From the NCBI GenBank assembly GCA_003024175.1, contig MDYQ01000122.1, forward strand, positions 1 through 64,000: 64,000 bases of DNA, in the 5' to 3' direction. The notes below the pieces were generated by a model, which worked only from the letters and a program-made list of their open reading frames with translations, did no database searches and had not been told where the DNA came from. A program made the position numbers and the translations under genes. The stretch comes from Planoprotostelium fungivorum (lineage: Eukaryota > Evosea > Variosea > Cavosteliida > Cavosteliaceae). Shown piece by piece: positions 35,208 to 43,851 of this stretch (position 1 is the stretch's first letter; the number at the start of each line of letters is the position of its first letter).

Positions 35208-36219
35208 TTGACGATTTCAGTGCTGCCTTCCATCCTCCCTTCAAAAGTCCGTGATGCCTTGGAAATCGATCAGCAGTATAACAACAGACCATCACGAAGT
35301 CGCTCAGGTGAGGTCATTCATCCTATAGGACTGAACTCGTCTGAAGCCGATCATTCGTCATCTTTGTATCCCCTCAGTGTGAGAGACCAATTAGAGGTGA
35401 TGCTGTGCGGTCGTTCCCTGTTCTGATGTTTCAACAGGACGACTTTCACCAAGCCAAGTCTATGATGCAAATATTTGCTGAAAAAAACTGTGAGTTAGAG
35501 GTCAAGATCAAACAGTTGGAGAGGAGGTCAAGTTTGGGAGGAACGATAGACATTGAAGAGGACTTCGTCCAAGCTAAGTCGATGATGCAAGCCTACGCGG
35601 CGAAAAACTGCGATTTGGAGTTAAAAATCAAACAATTAGAGAGAGGTGAGGGTGTGTCATTATTTGCACGTGATGTGACGGAGATCATCAGAGAGAGATG
35701 AGCTGTTGAAGCAGAATTCCTTTCTGAATGAGCGAGATGAAAACATGAACTCCCTCAAACTAAGAGTGAATTCATTAGAGGATGTGCTGTCCTTTCAATC
35801 GATGGAGGTGAATCATTGTTCACTGCTGGACATGACCGACCCTCCACAGAGCCCGACGAAATCACCTTTTGAACCAAAATCACCTTTTGGAAGTCCAAGA
35901 ATGAGCATGGCTCGATATCAGGTAGATGCACATCAGATGATCCAAAGACAAATAGGGAACGATCGTCATCGCATAACCCGATCATTGAATAGGAATGACG
36001 AAGCTGAATGAGAGACAGAACAAAGTGGAGGATTCACTGAGGGATATGTACAAAGAACAGATGAAGAGAGAGAAGGAGGTGATGGAGAAACAATTTGGAA
36101 ATGAGAGGGAGAAGTGGAGAGAAGAAAAGAAGGACATGCTGAAGGAGATCGCAGCATTGAAAGAACGTGTGAAGAGCCTGGAGAAGACAGAAGAGGGCCC
36201 CGAAAATCACGTCTGGTGA
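35208..36219 (+). CDS. Coiled-coil protein with an internal duplicated module
   Basis: No family recognised. The frame begins near VLPSILPSKVRDALEIDQQY; an ATG at 35154 may belong to a 5' exon, but I could not join it in phase. Exons then read HPIGLNSSEADHSSSLYPLS. Next are two copies of a roughly 29-residue unit: DFHQAKSMMQIFAEKNCELE and DFVQAKSMMQAYAAKNCDLE, each followed by a KIKQLER sequence. After a further intron come SFLNERDENMNSLKLRVNSL, an SPTKSPFEPKSPFGSPRMS stretch of SP sites, and a long highly charged coiled coil (EKQFGNEREKWREEKKDML) to the stop at 36217-36219. A cytoskeletal adaptor is plausible. Confidence 0.55.
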
Positions 36220-36374
36220 GGCACACCTTCTTCCATCCTGACGCATTGCAGATTCTACAGAGTGCATAATCCAGAGATCTTTGTTATAAATGTCCCATAG
36301 TTGCTATACTGCTCTCAAATGCGATGAATGATGATGAGACGCAATCGTCTGGTGTGATGATGCAAGTTGTTTGG

Positions 36375-37637
36375 TCAGGTGGAGTCTATTAAGGACTCCT
36401 CAGAAACAAAACCGAGAGGAGAGGGTGAGCGGGGAGGAGTCTCGCTGAGAGCAGCCGCAAGGTCTTCATTGAAGGCAGCTGCGAGGTCTTCATCGAGGGC
36501 TGTTGTGAGGTCTTCATCAAGGGCTGTTGTAAGGTCTTCATCAAGGGCTGTTGTAAGGTCCTTCCTATCCTTGAGGAGATCGTATTCCTCTTCGTAATCG
36601 TCCTTCTCGAAGTCGATGGATTGCGCGAAATAACTGTCCAAGTCTCTTCTGATGAAAGATTCCTCTCGAAAAGGACTGTTTGGCTTCGAATCCGACTTGG
36701 CGATCAGGACTGGATGAGTCAGTCTTCTCCACCTCAACCTCACCTCACCTCCGTATTTCTGATCAAAATATTCCTCAATGGGTGATTCTTCGGATGGAAC
36801 AATACCGAGAGCGGTCAGCCTCTTACTCTTCTCCGTCGTTTCTCCCTTCTACTCGGTCAGAGGATCCAGTGTCGATTCACTTACGGATCGAGGTGTGGAG
36901 GGCGGGCTGGGTTGGTTCGTGGATGGTTGTAGGATGGGGGCAATGGAATCGAAAAGGCTCGACGCAAATTTTTTTCCAAAGAAGGAATCAGAACCACTGT
37001 TGATCGAGCTCTTTTGTTCTGAACGTTCACTTCTCTCTTCCTCCGTTTGTTTATCCTCGTCTCTCCTCTTCTCTTCTTCTTCTTGTCTCTTCTGTTCCTG
37101 CTTTTTTTGAATTTCTCTGTTTTCACGTTAGCCAGTGCAAAGATTGAAAGATTTATACCTTTGTTTCGTCCTCTCCTGCCATTTGAGGAAACGTGTATTT
37201 AGTTTATTTCTGGTGAGCAGAAAATACACCATCCAGAAGCGACTTTCTCTGAGATGAACTGGGCACAATTTGAAGCGGAGGTCATTCAATTGTGGCACTT
37301 TCTTGATGATGATCTTAGCATGTGACTCTTGCCACGGTGTCATCTCTTCTGGTAGTAAATCTCGTCAAGGATCATTCACAATGACCATGTTCGAAAGGAT
37401 ATAATTGGCCAATTCATCCTCTGGAAAGTCTAGGAAGGTCTTGGGATGTGACGCGATTGATGACACAAACTCCAGCAATTGCGGATTTATGCCTATAGAT
37501 TCTTCGTGCGATAAGAATCCGAACTCATCCTCCAATGGCTCCCCATCTGTACCAGTGATTGCTGGTTCTTCCTCTACAGTGAGAACATTGTTCAATATTT
37601 GTGAGGCCGAGCTCAGGCGAGAGGAAAACCAGTTCAT
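36375..37637 (-). CDS. BSD-domain protein with C-terminal octapeptide repeats
   Basis: The start MNWFSSRLSSASQILNNVLT, then an acidic linker, leads to a BSD domain (INPQLLEFVSSIASHPKTFL with DFPEDE, then MTPWQESHAKIIIKKVPQLN and LRFKLCPVHLRESRFWMVYF). The paired Trp/Phe landmarks and the R(F)WMVYF end are diagnostic for BSD, found in TFIIH p62 and synapse-associated proteins; the overall layout (N-terminal helix, single BSD) is closest to SYAP1-like or BSD-domain cytosolic proteins. After a Lys/Glu-rich helix, the C-terminal exon has FEKDDYEEEYDLLKDRKD and then tandem units DLTTALDE x3, DLAAAFNE, DLAAALSE, ending near SEESLIDST. Function unassigned. Confidence 0.65.
36455..36565 (-). repeat. 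24-bp coding tandem repeat, about 4.5 units
   Basis: The plus strand shows repeated TCATCGAGGGCTGTTGTGAG-type units, 24 bp long. On the minus strand they encode DLTTALDE three times, then the diverged DLAAAFNE and DLAAALSE. The three central copies differ by only one or two bases, a sign of recent slippage or unequal exchange. Confidence 0.9.
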
Positions 37638-37677
37638 CGTGCTCTTGTCTCCGCTCGACGATCTCAAAAAAGCGGAT

Positions 37678-37980
37678 TTATTTCAAATAGCGACAAAATG
37701 CACAGTATATTGACATGGAACAGACGGTGTCAGCAGTGATGAAAGCTGAACAGCAAAAACAGCACGGCACTTCATACAATGCAAAAACGTGTGTAAAAAA
37801 CTTCATCAACATCACGACGAAGATACCGAATGTCACCTCCAACTCTTGAATGCGTCCCCTGGAGGATTCTATACAATTCTTTTCGGTAAGATGTCGTAAG
37901 ATCATCGCGAACCGATTCCATTCTCCAGTTAGTGCTTCCGAACATGGATTATCCTCTTCGAATTCCGATCTCGTAACTGT
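37678..37980 (-). CDS. Possible small hypothetical gene upstream of the BSD gene
   Basis: A minus-strand frame reads RSEFEEDNPCSEALTGEW, then FAMILRHLTEKNCIESSRGR and IQELE, after which a GTGACATTCGG donor and a hydrophobic stretch follow. The first part looks like a soluble exon; the second part may be intron or a membrane segment. No family is recognised. The frame's last stop (37678) is only 41 bp before the BSD gene start, so part of it may instead be a 5' region of that gene. Confidence 0.25.
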   Translation of the reverse strand, partial: TVTRSEFEEDNPCSEALTGEWNRFAMILRHLTEKNCIESSRGRIQELEVTFGIFVVMLMKFFTHVFALYEVPCCFCCSAFITADTVCSMSIYCAFCRYLK

Positions 37981-40581
37981 GACTGTGTCTCAGTCATCGA
38001 TATTTAATTATTCTTACCTCCAGAATGTGAAGGTTATGCACCATTCGAATCGAGCGTTTTCAGCCTGGAGAAATTCAACATCACACCACGCCACATCATG
38101 ACGAGTCACACCGTATCGTGATAGTGTTTTACTTTGTTTTACCCTAAGAGACTCTCTCACATTTGAAAGCGAGTTGCTGGTCTCCCTTCACCGATCCCTT
38201 TCCATCTTCCAACTGTCTTATGTTCTCTTGCACCGTTGTTGGGCAGCTTTCCCAGGGTCAGTTCGATGAGTCGCCGCAGACATTTTGGAGAAGAGATCGA
38301 TACTGGTCTACATATCACAGAAGGGAGATCACGACAATATCGCCAAGCTTCACTGGGCCTCTGGAGACGACGCTAAGACAGGTTGATTGCCATGGAGTAC
38401 AATGGAATCTCCCTCAATCGGTTGACCACTCCCATGGACGAGTCCCAACTGCGTCTGGTCGCACGACAGGTCGTCTCTGGCCTTTGATTATTGCACTCGT
38501 CCATCGCCATCACCCCACCAAACCAGGAGACAAATGGCTGGACATTCAATACAGCAGACTAACGCTACGTTACACCATTCTTGTGTCATGTTCAGCTAGA
38601 GAAGAGACGACATAATGTACTGTACAATATGCCAACTACAGTGAATGTCATTGTATATCTCAGATTATCACAGACATCATTTGACACGGTTCTTGTTTGT
38701 TCAACGTATCACTGCGCAATCCAATATTGTCCGCAGTACTTGATTTCCTACCTTTCGGTTTGAACGAAGCAAATTTTTTTATGTGTGGTGAAAGATGACC
38801 TGCAAGTGCACTCGCAATGCAGTTCCGTATGTATCTGGCTATAATCTACCAGCCTATGAGCGAGAAATCTTCATAGAGAGCAAGACGGCAACCTATGAAG
38901 GGCGTCAGATGACTATATGGAAACAACACTAAACAGTAGGATTCTTTACCTCTTCAGGAACTTCACGTCATATGGTGTCCATGTTGCATCCCCTGTATTA
39001 ATCACCAGTGGAGGTAATTCTGACAAACAAAGAGAAGAGTGAGAGATAACAGATACTTATGTTTCTGTTGTCATCTGCTAAGAACATGCTTGTGTGCTCT
39101 GCGTTTCTCTTCGTATCTGCTCTGCGCACGATTTTGGCACATCCCTCTCTTGACAATACTGGTGTACATCACAACAAATTTGCGCACTGCCAGGGGGTCA
39201 GGGCTGGGCTGTTTGCAGAAGTTTTTTTGCTTTGCTAAATGTCGGCAATATCGCAAAAAGATGTCATGACAAACTGCTCATCATAGTAAAAGGGAATATT
39301 ATAGCGGATTCATCTACAACTCACCTCACACTGAATGCTCACCTCCTGTGTTCTGTTTGGTAATCCTCAGCAAAACATTTGTAAGTGTTTGTGCACTCTG
39401 TACTTGCTTTATGCAGACTGAGTGGAAATCTATACACTCAAATCATACAAAACCAAGACACAAAGTGGCAAAATGGTCATAAAGACAAACTAGAATGCAT
39501 TGTATTACGACAACAGCGGGGTGATACTGAGTCTCTGGCTACATTGCTCAGTCATTTCCCTGATTCCATTTGTCCATGGTGATGGTAAGGACCTGCGAGA
39601 CAAGTTTACGCCCCTCCAATTCGATGCTTTACATCATGTCTCCTGCTTGTCTCGTAGCGTCTCGCTGGACAATTACCCCCTATTTGTTGGACGAGACGCT
39701 GCGAGACATCAGCAAGACACATTACCAAGGGGCAAACAAAAGGGGCGTTTGCAGGTCCTTAGGTGATGGGCTTGCCTTCACCATTGTAGCCCCAGTTGCA
39801 CTCGTCAGGCTCACTAGGAGTAGTGGTGGTGGTAGTTCTATGACCTTTCTTGGGCATGTTGTTGTTGTTTGCTTGTGTGTTCGCTTGAAAATGAATGTTT
39901 CCTCACACAGAACAATAAATTCCCTCCTTCTCTGCTTCCGCCATGAGATCCTCATGAGGGCACTCTGCCACAACGGATTCTAAGAGACGGAGTAAAGTTA
40001 TAACTCCGTTTTACATGAATGGCGTTCGTGCGTGTGCGCAGACCCATCATCACGTGATCTTCAGATCATGAGATGACTCGCTTTTTGTTCTTTGAAACCA
40101 AGGGAAAATGCAGTTACATATCTTGAAGCAACCACCGGATACAGTCATGCAGCGTGACTACATCTCCCCTCCTCCTGACTCTAATCGTCCAATCATACCT
40201 CCTCATTTCCCCGAACCGTCTCGTCCCAGACTCGCCATCACATAGCCTCGGCGAGCGTGATGGGTGACTCGATAAGGGGAAGGATTACATCAGCGTCGGT
40301 CCATCCTTAATATGACTTATATTCTTTCAGGTCTTCGGTCCGTATCGTGCGCCGTATCTTTGTAGGCTTCGTTTCGAGCGTCCACAGGTAACGACATGCT
40401 TGATTTAATATTCTCGACTTCTCTTTATAGACACCGATGCATTTTTCACGTTTTCTGACTCGATGTTAGGTATCGTCTCACATATCTCACGACTCGCTCA
40501 AGACTCTTTATCGGTCGTCTTCAATTTTCTTCACATTTACTTTTGATGTTGGGCTTAACATTTTCTGATTCTCCTTTTAGT
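37981..40581. other. Gene-poor island, no supported gene
   Basis: About 2.6 kb, the longest stretch without a recognisable gene. Open frames are short or of poor composition. A short minus-strand frame near 39770-39855 (MPKKGHRTTTTTPSEPDE, then CNWGYNGEG) and a plus-strand patch near 38390-38470 (MEYNGISLNRLTTPMDESQL) look slightly protein-like but do not extend. Base composition is visibly more AT-rich than in the flanking genes, with T-runs near 38774 and 39225. I see no terminal repeats or transposase. Confidence 0.45.
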
Positions 40582-42323
40582 ATGGCCGATCCCTTGAATA
40601 CTCTTCGCCTCGCCATTCAGGCCAAAATTCTCCAGGAGAATGATGAGCCAGCTCTCTCTCTAAAGATCTTCGACCCACAGTGTGCATCTCGTCTTGCTGC
40701 TTGGAATGTTCAAGCCAATCCTGCAGCAGATATTCGTGGATACAAGCCTCCCGCCCAGACCGCCCCCACTGGTGAGTCTTGACCCTTCTTTATTCTTGTT
40801 ATTCTATATATTCTCGTCGCGGTGTTCCCAGGGCCTCTCAGGCTCTAGCTCGCGTATACGCGGCTGAGAGGGGTCGCTTTGGCTGCAGTCACGTGACTTA
40901 GAATTTTGGAGATTGTCTCATAATCTGTATATATCTTGGACTAATTATCATAGATCTGGATCAGTTGATTGATAGGAAGGTTGCGGAAAAGATGGGCAAA
41001 TTTATGTCTCAATACAGCCTTGCATTTTTGCATATATGGACAGAGTCTGTCATCACAGAGATAGAACTGGGAGCCCCAAAGAGATTTAAGAAGGCTCTGA
41101 TTGCAGATCGTAATGCCAAGTCAGTGAGTACCAAATTATCTAATGTATATGTACTAAAACCCATAAGGCCACAAGAAAAGGATATCTGAAGTGTCAGATG
41201 ACAGGAGAAGAGCATTACAAAGGTGATGTGAATGCAGCTCACATCCTTCCAGAACGAGCTGTTGCATTCCTCCCTGTTTTTGGGTTGAAGACAGATGATA
41301 TCAATAGTGTCCGTAATGGTCTCCTGCTATGTCGAGGCATTGAGAGGGCATTTGACCAACAGCAGGTAATACACAGATGTATGTAAAAAGATATTGACAT
41401 AGGTAGATCTGTTTTATAGATGCTGGTCCACAAGGACTTATTCTGATGGTGATGGACAACAATATTCGTGATGATGAGGCAGAACCTTCAAGGAAGAAAT
41501 GCTCAGAACTTGAGTTTGAGACTTTGAGCACACCAGGTCTGTACAGTTTCAAAAGTTTGACTCTGAGAATCTAAGGTACACCCCCATACCGACGCATCCT
41601 TAGCATCCATGCTCAGATATCAATATTCAATGCTATCAAGGATAATTGGATCACAAGGGAACAAGCACAAGTGTTTGAGCAGTACCATATGGACTCTCCC
41701 TCAAGAGATGATGATGAATATGACTGGAGCAACAAACTATCTCAGCTTGTTTCATTGCATCAGATTGATATCTAGATAAAATAACAGTTGGAGTTGAGGT
41801 CCTTAGACCCTGTAGAATGATAAAGANTGGGTTGAAGACAGATGATATCAATAGTGTCCGTAATGGTCTCCTGCTATGTCGAGGCATTGAGAGGGCATTT
41901 GACCAACAGCAGGTAATACACAGATGTATGTAAAAAGATATTGACATAGGTAGATCTGTTTTATAGATGCTGGTCCACAAGGACTTATTCTGATGGTGTT
42001 GGACAACAATATTCGTGATGATGAGGCAGAACCTTCAAGGAAGAAATTCTCAGAACTTGAGTTTGAGACTTTGAGCACACCAGGTCTGTACAGTTTCAAA
42101 AATTTGACTTCTGAGAATCTAAGGTACACCCCCATACCGACGCATCCTTAGCATCCATGCTCAGATATCAATATTCAATGCTATCAAGGATAGTCGGATC
42201 ACAAGGGAACAAGCACAAGTGTTTGAGCAGTACCATATGGACTCTCCCTCAAGAGATGATGATGAATACGACTGGAGCAACAAACTATCTCAGCTTGTTT
42301 CATTGCATCAGATTGATATCTAG
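40582..42323 (+). CDS. HNH nuclease-like protein (HNH_2-type), interrupted by a scaffold join
   Basis: Starts MADPLNTLRLAIQAKILQEN. A long first intron (about 40771-40952) leads to DLDQLIDRKVAEKMGKFMSQ and IELGAPKRFKKALIADRNAK. After a 45-nt intron comes the HNH-like core: KCQMTGEEHYKGDVNAAHIL, then DDINSVRNGLLLCRGIERAF and DQQ. The Cys, AHILP, the Asn of RNG and the GIERAFD end follow the fungal/protist HNH_2 pattern; the third canonical His is replaced by Glu. The C-terminal exon (SIHAQISIFNAIKD .. YHMDSPSRDDDEYDW, ending LHQIDI) occurs twice because of the 41281-41794/41828-42342 duplication. The copy next to the N has an intact frame; the first copy carries a 1-nt difference that breaks it near 41562. 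Function unknown. Confidence 0.6.
41281..41794 (+). repeat. Direct repeat copy 1 (about 514 bp) ending next to the scaffold N
   Basis: Begins TGGGTTGAAGACAGATGATA and ends AACAGTTGGAGT. It is near-identical to 41828-42342; about ten differences were seen by eye, including one single-base indel. A short unique tail (41795-41826) separates it from the N at 41827. Confidence 0.95.
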
Positions 42324-42342
42324 ATAAGATAACAGTTGGAGT
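41828..42342 (+). repeat. Direct repeat copy 2 (about 515 bp), starting right after the N
   Basis: Starts with the same TGGGTTGAAGACAGATGATA immediately after the single undetermined base at 41827 and diverges from copy 1 after AACAGTTGGAGT. The abrupt start at the N points to a contig end rather than a biological border. Confidence 0.95.
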
Positions 42343-42808
42343 GCCCCTTTTATTTATGAAAATCTGTTGTATTGTCCACTGGGTTCGTTTTCCAACCATT
42401 TAAAATTAGTACACAAAAACACAGTTGATATCGTGCCTGTTGCTATTAGCTACTCGGTTTGTTAACGTGAAAAATTTAAAAGTTAAGAAAACAAACCTGC
42501 CAAACAATAGTTTGATTTTTGACCAGACCTTGCTGCTTCTCTGGGCGGTTTCACGTCTCTTCGTACGACTTCTCCAGCGATTAAGCTTGGGTTACAGGAA
42601 TAATATCACACTGGCCCCACCTCAACCGCATGGGTTACGTCTCCCAAGACAACGATACACACCGTGGGAGCTGATTCATCGGAAACGCCCTTGATTTCTC
42701 AGAACTGAAAGGATTCCATGTGATGGAACACGTTACATATGATACTGCCTATCCAAGAACTCCGCTGCGGAGGCCCGAGATAACGCAAGCATTCGACAAG
42801 TGTACATC

Positions 42809-43464
42809 ATGGATGTGATCACGAGCAGCTGTCCTCCCATGGACTTGGTCATGCAATGGATCGATATGTTGTGGACGGAACACCTTCACGAAGTAAAGAA
42901 GGAACCAACTACACAACGTGACAACATACCAAGAGGTCTGTTCTCCTCTCCCCAGCATTTCCGCCTGGTAGAACCTCTTCACCATCGTCAGAGAAAATCC
43001 TACCGAGGGGAGAGCCGTTTTCTCCTACCCAGACCTATCCTCTTATTATCACACGTGAGTTCAACTCTTATCAACGAGACACTGACCTACGAAGAGCTCT
43101 CCGCTCTCTTCTATCGTCACAAAGTGCACGGTGACCGTTAAATTAGTAGACGAAGACGGAATTCTATTGGACGAGGAGTCTCAGTCGAGTCTGATGGGAC
43201 CACAAGGTACACAGACCTCCATGATATTACCACACTTTCGTACACCTGCCATGTCTTTGAAGGTAATCATTTGCACTGCGTGGGTCACGATTCTGATTAA
43301 ATCAGGTAGGCAGGCAACTGGAACCGATCAGAGCCGCTCTCTGCTTCTTCATCGATTACCACACGAAAGAGGGAGAGCTAGGGAGGGCGGTTGTCTTGTC
43401 TGATGTCGTTCACTTCATTCGGGACAGAAGAAGCCCCACTAGGGTTTGTAAGGTCGCCAAGTGA
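42809..43464 (+). CDS. Unassigned protein, paralogue of the gene at 56823-57580
   Basis: Starts MDVITSSCPPMDLVMQWIDM. The core motif is FRLVEPLHHRQRKSYRGESR, followed by FLLPRPILLLSH. A GT-AG intron of about 67 nt joins this to CTVTVKLVDEDGILLDEESQ. Then SLMGPQG, PAMSLK, a 40-odd-nt intron, and VGRQLEPIRAALCFFIDYHT with GELGRAVVLSDVVHFIRDRR to a stop at 43462-43464. The gene at 57 kb has the same order: FRL, QRKSYKDECRFLQPRP, C.VT..L.D.DGI.L, a short LK-ended loop and a second beta-rich block. KSY..(E)..RF..P.P recalls the Rel-like N-terminal DNA-binding motif of CSL (KSYGNEKRFFCPPP), but the protein is too short for CSL. A transcription-factor role is a hypothesis. Confidence 0.55.
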
Positions 43465-43851
43465 TAGACTTCACACTCGTACTCGATTACTTTTTCACGT
43501 CACGACCATCGATGGAGAGCTGACACGAAGTGTCTTTGTGGTATAATAATAGAATAGATGTGTTTATTGTTGTATCGTATTTATTATTCTCTCGTTACGT
43601 CTACGCTAAGGACACTGAGGTGGAAGGAAATGGAATCAGGGTAGAGCACACAGAAGAGGTGACGATGCAACCGATAAGATATAACTTAAGGTTCTGATAC
43701 GTAGGGGTGGTCTGCACGGCGACGTAGCGGATATAAGTGTGTAGCTCTCGCATTTGGACCGTTGTTTGCAGCTGTCACTCTGCTTACGTAAAACGGATGA
43801 CGCGTTCGGTTTGGAAAATTCGGATCACAAACGAAAGAGACTCAATCGAAC

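Noticed and set aside
38163-38615. 150-codon plus-strand frame rich in Arg/Thr/Ser
   Set aside because: No conserved motif, and other frames in the same stretch look equally plausible.
41281-42342. Interpretation as terminal repeats of a mobile element
   Set aside because: The repeats carry coding exons of the HNH gene and meet at an N; an assembly join explains them better. No transposase or target-site duplication was seen.
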